The translations under genes and the position numbers were made by a program. The notes below the pieces were generated by a model that was not told where the DNA came from, ran no database searches, and saw only the letters and a list, made by a program, of their open reading frames with translations. DNA of 64,000 nt from Lyngbya sp. CCAP 1446/10 (GTDB lineage: Bacteria > Cyanobacteriota > Cyanobacteriia > Cyanobacteriales > Microcoleaceae): the NCBI RefSeq assembly GCF_026130175.1, contig NZ_JAIGNI010000156.1, positions 1-64,000 of the forward strand, written 5' to 3'. Numbering within the stretch: the first letter of the stretch is position 1; the number at the start of each line of letters is the position of its first letter. Below are positions 36,908-45,579 of the stretch, piece after piece.

Positions 36908-37212
36908 GATGTATATTCCTTATTGTTTTTACCAGAAAAAATTGGTTTAAAGCCTTTCCCTTAAAGGCGAGAAATTAAAATCAGACTATTCATTAGACCT
37001 CTTGTAGAAATCTTCGAGTCATAGAGCAACCGCAGATATCGGGCAGATGCAACACCGATTGACGCAGATTGTTTCAGGGTATTTTCGGATTTTTGCAAGA
37101 GGTATATTACTCCAATCCTCTTCCTTCTAGGTAGAAGTAGCTGTCAACTGTCAACTGTCAACTGTCAACTGTTAACTGAATATCGTGAGTTGTAGTGAAA
37201 GGATTGCCGTCT
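36908..37212. repeat. Spacer with an inverted-repeat element and heptamers
   Basis: No gene. ACCTCTTGTAGAAATC (about 36997-37012) pairs imperfectly with GATTTTTGCAAGAGGT (37088-37103), bounding a MITE-like stretch of about 110 bp. It is followed by TGTCAAC heptamers at 37141-37178, the opposite-strand form of GTTGACA. Confidence 0.6.
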
Positions 37213-38145
37213 TCAGCTTTCGCTCTCAAGCATTACCTTCGCTTGCAAAAGTTCCTGGTGTTGTGCCTCACTGACCTTGGGATAGTGAAGATTGAGTTCC
37301 TTTAATTGGGAATAAATGATTCCTGCTACAGCAAGGCGCGTAAACCATTTATGATCGGCTGAGATGATGTGCCAGGGTGCCCACGCTGTGCTGGTGTGAT
37401 TGAACATATCTTCGTAAACAGTCATGTAGTCATCCCAAAAAGCACGCTCTTTAGCATCATTGGTGGAGAATTTCCAATTTTTCTCAGGGCGATCGATTCG
37501 TTCTAAAAAGCGTTTCTTTTGTTCTTTTTTGGAGACATTCAGGAAAAATTTCAAGATTACTGTCCCGTTCTTGACGAGATAGTTCTCAAAGTTGTTGATT
37601 TCCTCAAAACGCTGCTTCCAAAGGTGTTTGTCGATTAGGCTAGGCGGGAGTTGCCGTTGCTCTATGATTTCTGGATGGACTCGTGTTACTAAAATTTCCT
37701 CGTAATAAGAGCGGTTAAAAATGCCAATTTTTCCTCGTTCTGGTAGCGCCTTAGAACATCGCCATAGATAGTCATGATCCAACTCTTCTGTAGACGGAGC
37801 TTTGAAGCTATGCACTTGACATCCCTGGGGATTGATGCCGGACATGACGTGCTTAATAGTGCTATCTTTTCCCGCCGCATCCATCGCTTGAAAAATAATC
37901 AGCAACGAGTAAGTATTTTGGGCATAAAGCATATCTTGGTAATGTTTTAAAGCCTCAATCACTTCCCGCAAGTCACTTTTAGAGTCCGACTTTTTCAGAT
38001 AATGGGCTTTATAATCTGGGTCGTAGTCTTTGGCAAGGGAAATTTTCTGCCCTGGCGGCACAATCAAGGGACGCATAAATTCGGCATGACTTTTGCTGGA
38101 AAATAGTTTCAATCCTGAATCAGGTTTGCTGTGGCGATCGCTCAT
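37213..38145 (-). CDS. ppk2: Polyphosphate kinase 2 family protein
   Basis: 310 aa, with a P-loop-kinase-like core: Walker A variant FQAMDAAGKDSTIKHVMSG, lid segment and Walker B-like GIFNRSYYEEILVTRVHPE, then KFFLNVSKKEQKKRFLER. PPK2 enzymes transfer phosphate between polyphosphate and nucleotides (AMP, ADP or GDP depending on class); the class cannot be fixed here. In the island it may make ATP or ADP from polyphosphate when photosynthesis stops (inference). GGGAG precedes the ATG. Confidence 0.92.
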   Translation of the reverse strand: MSDRHSKPDSGLKLFSSKSHAEFMRPLIVPPGQKISLAKDYDPDYKAHYLKKSDSKSDLREVIEALKHYQDMLYAQNTYSLLIIFQAMDAAGKDSTIKHVMSGINPQGCQVHSFKAPSTEELDHDYLWRCSKALPERGKIGIFNRSYYEEILVTRVHPEIIEQRQLPPSLIDKHLWKQRFEEINNFENYLVKNGTVILKFFLNVSKKEQKKRFLERIDRPEKNWKFSTNDAKERAFWDDYMTVYEDMFNHTSTAWAPWHIISADHKWFTRLAVAGIIYSQLKELNLHYPKVSEAQHQELLQAKVMLESES

Positions 38146-38302
38146 TATTTTCTTGCTCCCTGGAGATTGAATGATGTGCTTGGTCTTACCTTGAAATAGA
38201 TGACTGCGCCGATGACTTTAACAGAAGTGTTTGAGCAGTTCGTCATCGAAATTTCGCTAACGGTGATGAATAGTAATGAGTTTGGTGATGTGCGGCATCA
38301 GC

Positions 38303-38506
38303 CTAAATAAGAAATCCCAGCTTTCTACCGTTTTCGCGAGCAATATGAAGTAACTCAATCTGTTGTTGATGGTTCAGACCCATCCATCCACTCGCATGAA
38401 TAATGATGTTGGAATGTATCTCAATGACTTTAGCTCTGATATGAGTAAAACGCTGTACGCCAAGAACTCGCCGGATTAAAGAAACAATGGGTGCAAACAT
38501 GAACAA
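38303..38506 (-). CDS. Hypothetical 67-aa protein
   Basis: Not recognised. It has a hydrophobic/basic N-terminus (MFMFAPIVSLIRRVLG), a beta-like VIEIHSNIIIHASG and a C-terminal helix QQQIELLHIARENGRKLGFL. AAGGA lies about 11 bases before the ATG at 38506. It stands between PPK2 and DUF3122 copy 2 on the same strand. Confidence 0.5.
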   Translation of the reverse strand: MFMFAPIVSLIRRVLGVQRFTHIRAKVIEIHSNIIIHASGWMGLNHQQQIELLHIARENGRKLGFLI

Positions 38507-38530
38507 TTATCCTTTTGATTTTTGAATGAT

Positions 38531-38572
38531 TAAGCTGTTATGTATTTGAAATTTTAGGGGCATAACAGCTTA
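38531..38572. terminator. Stem-loop behind DUF3122 copy 2
   Basis: Perfect 12-bp inverted repeat TAAGCTGTTATG (38531-38542) and CATAACAGCTTA (38561-38572) with an 18-base loop. No T-run follows, so it is a weak terminator candidate. Confidence 0.4.
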
Positions 38573-38713
38573 TTGGAAGCGAATCCCAAAGACTGAATAA
38601 CTTGAAAGGGCAGAGGCTCTACAGCCCCACGCCGACCTTAATTGATTGATGTTCCAGCGGGGCATATCTTGATTTAACTGTTTGCTGTCGATCGCCTGAT
38701 GTAAAGCGTTTAC

Positions 38714-39247
38714 TCAAGGGCTGGTAAGGGTTTGCCATTCCTGAATTGCAGCAGCGGGAACCGATAATCGGACGGCTTTCCCGTCGAGGGTTGGGACTGT
38801 CAATTGCAAGGGAATTTCTGCCTGCAACTGCGATAGGGCAAGCTTAATGTCATATTCCCCAACATTCGCTGGAGTGGCTGTGTCCTGAGAAATGTTGCTA
38901 GAAATATCCTTAGCAGTCAGTGTTTGTCCCAGGGATGTGGTTAGGGTGAGCGGTTGAGTGCGATCGAGCTCCGCCCCACCGGGAAAACTGATGAGTCGCA
39001 GGGAGACGATCGCACTTCCTTCGGGATGGACGCGCTTAAATGCGATCGCCTGCCACGTTTTTCCAGCTTGATCTTGCAGGCTTTGCCGAGATTGGTAGAG
39101 CATCTGGCCTGGATATTCTTCGATTTGCGTCACAACAGCAAAAGCGGGTAAGGAATTTCCCACCAGCAGTAAGCCGCAAATGCAAACGGTTAGCAGCCAG
39201 CGCCAAGGGGAGATTTTAAATCGATTAAAGCTGATTAAGTTGATCAT
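38714..39247 (-). CDS. DUF3122 protein, copy 2
   Basis: 177 aa from the ATG at 39247, preceded by GAGG. It has a signal/anchor helix (about 15-35) and the DUF3122 pattern EEYPGQMLYQSRQSLQDQAG, ISFPGGAELDRTQPLTLT, NVGEYDIKLALSQLQ, AAIQEWQTL. It is more diverged than copies 1 and 3. It follows a periplasmic rhodanese gene by 77 bp, as copy 3 does. Confidence 0.85.
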   Translation of the reverse strand: MINLISFNRFKISPWRWLLTVCICGLLLVGNSLPAFAVVTQIEEYPGQMLYQSRQSLQDQAGKTWQAIAFKRVHPEGSAIVSLRLISFPGGAELDRTQPLTLTTSLGQTLTAKDISSNISQDTATPANVGEYDIKLALSQLQAEIPLQLTVPTLDGKAVRLSVPAAAIQEWQTLTSP

Positions 39248-39324
39248 AAAAGTCCTCATGAGTTTCAAGTTTTTGGTAGTTTCAGTGTAAACAATTGGAG
39301 GTTTAATCCAATTGTTTTTGTGAA

Positions 39325-39852
39325 TTAATTGGAGGCAATACGCTCTCCCGAAGCCTTCCAGCCTGCAAAGCTAGGGGGAAATCCCTGTACATTCTCATAG
39401 CCCAACAGGTGTAGAGTCATGACTCCCATTGCCGAGCGATAGCCCGTTGAACAGTACAACACCACCGGGCGATCGCGCGGGATTTCATTCAAGTTTTGAG
39501 CCAGTGTGCGAAGCGGAATATTGATCGCGTTAGGGATATGTCCCGACTTATACTCAGAGGGTTCTCGCACATCTACCAACACAGTTTGAGGATTTTTTAA
39601 TCGGGTTTTCAATCCTGCAACATTGGCGATCGTGAAATAGCCTGATGGAATTGAAGTGAGAAAGCGATCGACCTCCGATTCCAGATTCACAGCGACTTCA
39701 GAGATTGCTGGACTCTCTTGAGCAATCACGCCAGTTTCGGCCAAAGACCCCGCCAGAACTGAGTTTTGACCAAGGGTAAATAAAACACAAATACCTAGTA
39801 AAAATCCCCAAAATATTGTCTGAATTGATTTCTTGCAGCTTATTAAAAACAT
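39325..39852 (-). CDS. Exported rhodanese-like protein, copy 1
   Basis: 175 aa: signal peptide (FWGFLLGICVLFTLGQNSVLAG), then a single rhodanese domain with DVREPSEYKSGHIPNAINIP and the active-site loop CSTGYRSAMG (persulfide Cys). Such proteins move sulfane sulfur or act on thiols. Export and linkage to DUF3122 suggest a periplasmic redox or sulfur role (inference). A broken duplicate is at 48053-48382, and a diverged intact paralogue at 52179. Confidence 0.88.
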   Translation of the reverse strand: MFLISCKKSIQTIFWGFLLGICVLFTLGQNSVLAGSLAETGVIAQESPAISEVAVNLESEVDRFLTSIPSGYFTIANVAGLKTRLKNPQTVLVDVREPSEYKSGHIPNAINIPLRTLAQNLNEIPRDRPVVLYCSTGYRSAMGVMTLHLLGYENVQGFPPSFAGWKASGERIASN

Positions 39853-39923
39853 TCTCTGACCCCATCTTTAAGAACTTGATGAGCGTTCATTGCGCTTCGT
39901 CAACCATTTCTTGCAGCGTTTTG

Positions 39924-42899
39924 TCATACTTTTAACGCTCTATGATCTAATTTGGTTTGCAGTTCGGTCAGGTGAACCCCGATCAGGTTGGGTAGAACGA
40001 GATTGGCAGCACCAACACGACTGGGAGAACCGATGCCGATCGACCCCATACCAGCAGCGATCGCAGCGGCAACACCAACCGGGGCATCTTCCACCACCAC
40101 ACAGTGAGCTGGAGCAAGTCCTAACTGAGTTGCGGCGTACAGAAAAATGTCAGGGGCTGGCTTAGGACGATCGACGCTGTAGCCATCTGCGATCGCATCG
40201 ACGTGCTCGGCAATCCCCAACTTTTCAATCACAGCTTTGGCATTCTTGCTGGCAGATCCGATCGCAATTTTCATACCCGCTTGCCTCAGTTCGTCCAAAA
40301 GCGCGATCGCTCCTGGCAAAAGATTCTGCGGTGTGATGCTTTGAATCGATGCCACATAGTAGCGATTTTTGCGCTCCATCATTTCCTGGATCTGGGCTTC
40401 AGAGTACGGGCGATCGCCCACAATCAGCATCAAAGATTTGCGTCTAGCGACACCTCGCAGTGCCTCATTTGCCTTTCGGTTAAAGGGCAGATGCTCTTCG
40501 TCAGCCAGTTTCTGCCAAGCACGATAATGAAATTCAGCCGTGTCTGTGAGAACCCCGTCAAGGTCGAAAATGAACCCCTGAATGTCAGTCGCGTGATCGT
40601 CAGATCCATAAGCCTGCGACGGCACTAGATCGAAGCAGTGCCAAGTGCCGCGCCAGTTCAGCTTGAATTTGAGACGAGTCCAGGTGGGAGGGAGGTGCGG
40701 AGTGGCAACGGGGCCACTGTCTTTCAGTTGAATGCCGCCAAAGCCAAACACCACAGCTTGCCAGACTCCGCCTGCGGAAGCCCCATGAATACCATCTATG
40801 GTATTGCCGCGATTATCATCAAGATCGACCATCGCAGCCTGCATCAAATGCTTGTAGGCATCTTCTACCTCACCTAGATTGGCGGCGAGGCTCGCGTGAA
40901 TGGCGGGTGTCAGGGACGATCCGTAGGTGCTGTCTGTGCGGGGCGCGTAGTAGTCCCAGTTTTTTTGCAGCACATTACAATAATCCGGGAGAGCTTGCGT
41001 GTCTCGCATCAAGTAGAGGAGCATCAACACATCGGGTTGCTTGAGTACCTGCCGCTGATTTGTGGCGTCAATACCGAGAATTGCTTGCATCGAGCGATCG
41101 CGGGGCTCATACTTGCTTAAATCGATATCTTGAAGCTTGAAAAACCCCTCAAACTGCTCGATTAGACCTGTTTTAACATCGTGAGGAATATACAGCTTGT
41201 CAATCATTGTCTGCCACAGCCGCCGCTGCTCTGCGGTGAGTTGCAGTTCTTGTGCCAGTGCAGTTGCCCGATCTGGAAACGTCTGTTGTAGCCAGTCGTA
41301 GACAGCTACAGCCTTTTCGAGATGCCACTGCACCATCCGATTGGTGAAGGCATTGTTATTGACTCGCTCATGGTATTCATCCGCTCCAATCACCCCGCAC
41401 AGTTCATACCGTTCCTGCTCGGCGTGCCACTCCAGCCGGCTCATCCAGAACAGCGCCGTGTCGAGGATGATTTCAGCGCCATAGTCGCGCAGCCAGTTAT
41501 CGTCGCCCGTTGCCTGCCAGTAGTGCCAGACAGCTAATGCAATGTCAGCACTCAGATGAATTTCGCGATCGCGACACCAGATGCGGACTACTTCTGCATA
41601 GGGGTCGGTCGATATCGACGTTTGGGGCGTTACCTCATCGCCAGTGGTGGCACTTTCCCAGGCAAACATTGCGCCCTTGTAGCCACTATGGGCGGCTTTG
41701 CGACGTGCGCCCTCCAGGGTGTGATAGCGATAGGTGAGCAAGTTGCGGGCGATCGCAGGTTGCGTAAAAGTAAAAAAGGGCAGGATGAAAATTTCGGTAT
41801 CCCAAAAAATATGCCCTCGGTAGCCAAACCCAGACAGCGTTTTAGCCGGAACGCTGACTCGATCGTTGTGAGAGGAGGCGCTGATCAGGAGTTGAAATAT
41901 GTTGTAGCGCACTGCCAACTGAGCCGTGCGATCGCCCTCGATCTCAATATCGCTGTGTTCCCAAACGGCATCCCACGCCCGCCGATGAGCATCAAGGAGC
42001 ACCCTGTATGCTGGCAGATTCGCCAGTTTGTCCTGGGCTGCTTGCAGTGGGATCTCAACATCCTGGGACGTAAACACTGTCGCGACCTTTTCAATGCTGA
42101 TAGTCTGTCCCGCGATCGCACTGAAGACGCTCAATACGGTAGAGTCACCGCGAGCATTTGTCACCTGAAAAGAGGCATCAGCGCCAATCACCGCCAGTTT
42201 GAACGCCATACTGAGATCAATGTGAGAACTGCGGGTGCGTACCTGTAGCCAAACGCCCTGCCCTGTCCCTTTTTCGATCTGTCCCGAATCGATCTGCTCC
42301 CAGTGGTTAAAGCCTTGGGTGTCAGGATAACCATTGAGGCTGGACTGTACCTCGATCGTGCCGCTAAAGTCGATCGGTGTGATTTGACAGCACAGTCCTA
42401 GTACGTGGTGATCGTCTAGGCTGGCAAAGCGCTCAAACTTTAAATCCAATGTCTTGCCAGTGGGACTCCGCCAGCGCACTGAGCGGCTCAAAAGCCCATG
42501 ATGTAAGTCAAGCTGCCGTTCGTAATGAAGGATTTCGCCGCGATCGAGCCGAAACCGTTCTCCGTCAAGAGCGATCGTCAAAGATAGCCAGTCAGGACAG
42601 TTTGCCAACTCGGTATAGATCACGGGCACATCGTCATAAACCCCATGAATTAAGGTGGCTGGCAACGCCTCTGGGTATCCTTCCTCAAAACTGCCCCGCG
42701 TCCCTAAACAACCGTTGCCGATCGTAAAGACGGTTTCTCTAGCACACAACTGCTCTGGATCAAATTGAGCTTCACGCAGCGTCCAATCTGTGTAAATCAA
42801 ATCACGAGAGTCTTCTAGAATTTTCATGTTTGTTAGGGAGTGAGGTTGGCTGAACATGGGGGCAACGATCCCGAAATGGCGCAGGGGGTTTGGTTTCAT
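39924..42899 (-). CDS. GH65 disaccharide phosphorylase fused to beta-phosphoglucomutase
   Basis: 991-aa bifunctional protein. Residues about 25-760 are a GH65 inverting phosphorylase: general acid Glu508 in GVIGADEYHERVNNNAFTN, and a phosphate-site HGASAGG at 705-711. From about 772 a HAD hydrolase/beta-PGM domain follows: FDLDGVLTDT with Asp779 and Asp781, GSASKNAKAV and KPAPDIFL with VVVEDAPVG. The protein can thus split maltose, trehalose or a related alpha-disaccharide with phosphate and convert the beta-glucose-1-P to glucose-6-P. The start overlaps the aldolase stop by 4 bases. Substrate not assignable by eye. Confidence 0.92.
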   Translation of the reverse strand: MKPNPLRHFGIVAPMFSQPHSLTNMKILEDSRDLIYTDWTLREAQFDPEQLCARETVFTIGNGCLGTRGSFEEGYPEALPATLIHGVYDDVPVIYTELANCPDWLSLTIALDGERFRLDRGEILHYERQLDLHHGLLSRSVRWRSPTGKTLDLKFERFASLDDHHVLGLCCQITPIDFSGTIEVQSSLNGYPDTQGFNHWEQIDSGQIEKGTGQGVWLQVRTRSSHIDLSMAFKLAVIGADASFQVTNARGDSTVLSVFSAIAGQTISIEKVATVFTSQDVEIPLQAAQDKLANLPAYRVLLDAHRRAWDAVWEHSDIEIEGDRTAQLAVRYNIFQLLISASSHNDRVSVPAKTLSGFGYRGHIFWDTEIFILPFFTFTQPAIARNLLTYRYHTLEGARRKAAHSGYKGAMFAWESATTGDEVTPQTSISTDPYAEVVRIWCRDREIHLSADIALAVWHYWQATGDDNWLRDYGAEIILDTALFWMSRLEWHAEQERYELCGVIGADEYHERVNNNAFTNRMVQWHLEKAVAVYDWLQQTFPDRATALAQELQLTAEQRRLWQTMIDKLYIPHDVKTGLIEQFEGFFKLQDIDLSKYEPRDRSMQAILGIDATNQRQVLKQPDVLMLLYLMRDTQALPDYCNVLQKNWDYYAPRTDSTYGSSLTPAIHASLAANLGEVEDAYKHLMQAAMVDLDDNRGNTIDGIHGASAGGVWQAVVFGFGGIQLKDSGPVATPHLPPTWTRLKFKLNWRGTWHCFDLVPSQAYGSDDHATDIQGFIFDLDGVLTDTAEFHYRAWQKLADEEHLPFNRKANEALRGVARRKSLMLIVGDRPYSEAQIQEMMERKNRYYVASIQSITPQNLLPGAIALLDELRQAGMKIAIGSASKNAKAVIEKLGIAEHVDAIADGYSVDRPKPAPDIFLYAATQLGLAPAHCVVVEDAPVGVAAAIAAGMGSIGIGSPSRVGAANLVLPNLIGVHLTELQTKLDHRALKV

Positions 42900-43924
42900 G
42901 CTGCCGTCCTTTCCATCGCTGCCTTGTATTCGCCCTGACGCGCCGCCCCATTACACTTGGCTCGATGCAGCAGTGCCTGTTGTGCCGCCAACACGTTGGA
43001 CTCCTTGCCGTGCCAAAGTTCCAACGCGGGCTGCTGGATGGCGCGGGCATAGGAAAACGTCAATGCCCAAGGCGATCGCGCTTTGAATCTCAGATTCATG
43101 GCATTCAAACGAGCCGATGCCTGTTCAGCGGATTGACCGCCCGACAGGAATGCAATCCCCGGAACAGCAGCGGGAACCGATCGCAACAAACACTGCACCG
43201 TAGCATCAGCAACCTCCTCCACCGATGCTTGCTGGGGACAGGTCAATCCCGGCAGTACCATGTTGGGTTTGAGGATCATGCCCTCTAGCATCACCCGTTG
43301 TGTATAAAGCTGTTGGAAGACCGTTTGCAGGACTTTCGCCGTCACTTCGCCGCATTGCGATCGGGTATGATCACCCGCCATCAATACCTCTGGCTCGACA
43401 ATGGGAACCAGTCCAGCTTCCTGGCACAACGCCGCATAGCGAGCTAAGGCCTGGGCGTTTGCTTCGATGCAGCCTTGGCTGGGAATGTCCGTGCCGATCG
43501 TAATCACCGCCCGCCACTTAGCAAAACGAGCGCCCATAAGAGCATATTCCTGGAGGCGATCGCGCAAGCCATCCAGACCCTCGGTAATGGTTTCGCCCGG
43601 ATGACCTGCCATATCCTTAGCTCCAATATCCACTTTGATACCAGGAATGATTCCCGCTTCGGTGATGACTTGCACAAAGGGCGTACCATCTTTTTTTTGC
43701 TGGCGGATCGTTTCGTCGTAGAGGATCGCGCCACTGATGAACTCGCCGAGACCGGGCGTGGTGATCAGCAACTCTCGATAGGCGCGTCGGTATTCCTCTG
43801 TTTGCGGAATCCCCAGTTTGGCAAAGCGTTTGTTGCAGGTGGGATTGCTCTCATCCATTGCTAGCAGTCCCTTGTCATTGGCGACTAGCATTTTGGCAGT
43901 GTCTATAAGCTTTTGGTAATTCAT
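42896..43924 (-). CDS. Fructose-bisphosphate aldolase, class I
   Basis: 342 aa from the ATG at 43924, preceded by GGAGATGG. Class I (Schiff-base) aldolase: GLLAMDESNPTCNKRFAKLG, SGAILYDETI, and the active Lys in GMILKPNMVLPG; SGGQSAEQA binds phosphate. Cleaves fructose-1,6-bisphosphate to triose phosphates without metal. Cyanobacteria mostly use class II, so this is a second, auxiliary aldolase. Translationally coupled to the GH65-HAD gene through ATGA. Confidence 0.93.
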   Translation of the reverse strand: MNYQKLIDTAKMLVANDKGLLAMDESNPTCNKRFAKLGIPQTEEYRRAYRELLITTPGLGEFISGAILYDETIRQQKKDGTPFVQVITEAGIIPGIKVDIGAKDMAGHPGETITEGLDGLRDRLQEYALMGARFAKWRAVITIGTDIPSQGCIEANAQALARYAALCQEAGLVPIVEPEVLMAGDHTRSQCGEVTAKVLQTVFQQLYTQRVMLEGMILKPNMVLPGLTCPQQASVEEVADATVQCLLRSVPAAVPGIAFLSGGQSAEQASARLNAMNLRFKARSPWALTFSYARAIQQPALELWHGKESNVLAAQQALLHRAKCNGAARQGEYKAAMERTAA

Positions 43925-44346
43925 TGCTCCATCTCCAGTTGCGGATTTCCCGTCGCGATGCTTCACCCAACCACTGCCGCGCTTCAGCGGTGTCGGTGCG
44001 ATCGAAGTAGTGGATCGTCGCTTTTGAGTTGCTAAGGAATGAAAATTTAATAACTTAAGCGATTGACTCGTTTTACTCGTTACCAGGCTCTGCCTGGTAA
44101 TGCAGATCCGGAGGCTCTGCCTCTCTTGGACTTGCCGCTTATGGAAACAGAGGAGTGTGGCAGAGGTTTAATTTATGGCGTTGCTGAATTGGGAGATGAA
44201 ATCTGTAGGGGCAATCCCCCCGTGGTTGCCCCCACCGCCGATGGGGTAAGCACGGGGGCTTTACCCCTACTAACCCATCATACTTTCATTCAGCAACGCC
44301 CGTTCCTAACAATAGCTACCTATGATTGTTTAAAGGTTTGTCCGCT
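43925..44346. mobile_element. 422-bp gap with palindromes and a 124-bp MITE
   Basis: No supported gene. TTACCAGGC/GCCTGGTAA forms a hairpin near 44080. From 44177 to 44300 a 124-bp segment is bounded by perfect 13-bp inverted repeats GGCGTTGCTGAAT and ATTCAGCAACGCC, with an inner GGGGCAATCCCCCCGTGG/CACGGGGGCTTTACCCC near-palindrome. The ends resemble those of IS5/IS4-type insertion sequences (inference). A plus-strand frame across it is an artefact. Confidence 0.7.
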
Positions 44347-45123
44347 TCAACGGAGGAACTCCTTAGCTGTCGATTCCCAGTAGCCTGGGCGATTGTAATG
44401 CTGATGCAGTCTGGTCTCGTAATCCCGCGATAGCAGCGACTCCTCTGTATATGCCGGTGCTTGCTTGATGGTTTCGCGGGGAAGGTTGACAAAGACTTTT
44501 GACTCGCCCCAACTCACGCGATCGATCCATTGCGGTGCCAACAGAATCTTTTGTCCGGGCCACCAATTGCGTGTATCGACGATGAGATACCTAATCGTCC
44601 ACGTCTCCTCATCAATGATGAAATCTTCAATGTGACCCAGTTCCCCGTCTGCGGCTTGAATGTGATAACCAGTCACCTCATGGGTACTACGCAAATGAGG
44701 ATCCCACCCTTTCTCTTCTGGGGTGGTTTCGGCCTGTTTTTCAGGGTTAGGCTCCAGGTAGGGGTAGGGATACGATCCCCACATATAGGAATAGGAACCG
44801 CTCCAATACATCGGCCATCCATAATATCCGTAGTAGTCCGTCTCAAATTGTTGGGAGACTGGCTTGTCGCTGCTCAAGGAAGGACTGCTCTCAATCTGCT
44901 TTTTGGTCAAATTGATGGTGATGTGATGCTGTTCTTTCACCCGTGCCGCCAGCGCATAAGGAGAGATCAGTACCTGCCTGCCCGTCAGCCAGTTTCCTGT
45001 GTCAGCGACTAAATAGCGAATTGTCCAGTAATGGTCATCAAAGTAGAACTCTTTAACCTTCCCGATTTCATCATGGAGGTTTGCCAATTTGTAACCTTCT
45101 AGAGTCTTAGCTTTACTCAGCAT
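44347..45123 (-). CDS. PRC-barrel protein with two domains
   Basis: 258 aa from the ATG at 45123, preceded by AAGGAGAA. Two PRC-barrel repeats (about 6-80: GKVKEFYFDDHYWTIRYLVA; and about 150-225: GHIEDFIIDEETWTIRYLIV) are separated by a Tyr/Trp/Pro-rich linker (YYGYYGWPMYWSG). PRC-barrel proteins bind RNA or partner proteins. This twin-PRC type is seen in stress operons. It lies upstream of the aldolase gene across the MITE. Confidence 0.88.
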   Translation of the reverse strand: MLSKAKTLEGYKLANLHDEIGKVKEFYFDDHYWTIRYLVADTGNWLTGRQVLISPYALAARVKEQHHITINLTKKQIESSPSLSSDKPVSQQFETDYYGYYGWPMYWSGSYSYMWGSYPYPYLEPNPEKQAETTPEEKGWDPHLRSTHEVTGYHIQAADGELGHIEDFIIDEETWTIRYLIVDTRNWWPGQKILLAPQWIDRVSWGESKVFVNLPRETIKQAPAYTEESLLSRDYETRLHQHYNRPGYWESTAKEFLR

Positions 45124-45143
45124 AGAAACCTTCTCCTTAATAA

Positions 45144-45487
45144 TCAATTTTTGCTTAGAGGACGATAGTCAGGGCAATAAGCGTGATTGCTCAGTGAGAA
45201 CACCAGCGGGGTTTACGGATCGCGCGTAAATAGTGGTTATTTGTAAAGAAATGACAGTTCCTACAGGGAAGTGTATGGAAGTAGTTGAACGTTATATTTT
45301 TTGCTCTGACCACTTTCCAAGTTTTTGCCAGCATCAGAATGGAAATGACCAGAACTATCAGGGAGCCGAAGCGAATGACAGATAATCTGTCTCCAGATAT
45401 AATCACTCTCTCCTGGTTTGTTAGAACTGGTTTGGTTGCGATCGGGGTAACAGAAGTCTGTTTTACTTCCAGGTCATACTTGTTCAT
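45144..45487 (-). pseudogene. Membrane-anchored Cys-motif protein, frameshifted 3' end
   Basis: From ATG 45487 the frame gives NKYDLEVKQTSVTPIATKPV, a membrane helix (GSLIVLVISILMLAKTW) and the motif PCRNCHFFTNNHYL, as in a common cyanobacterial family. That family continues with a second Cys-containing part of the type CAVHP, LTE and CPDY. Here the frame runs off into IRKPRWCSH (stop at 45191), but the lost part is still legible in the other frames: SVNPAGVLTEQ, then YCPDYRPLSKN with a stop at 45144. Two small indels have therefore broken the end. An upstream ATG at 45538 is also open. Confidence 0.65.
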
Positions 45488-45579
45488 GGCTCGATTCAAC
45501 TCCACATAGAGGATGCAGAATCGAACCGCCGTTTTCATGGTTTGAATTGAATGGGCATTTGAGACTCCTTTGCATCATT

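Noticed and set aside
41556-42248. 230-codon plus-strand frame opposite the GH65 gene
   Set aside because: Long but antisense to a clear GH65 catalytic domain; no homology or ribosome-binding site.
44063-44383. 106-codon plus-strand frame before the PRC-barrel gene
   Set aside because: Runs through a hairpin and the MITE and into the opposite gene; no homology.
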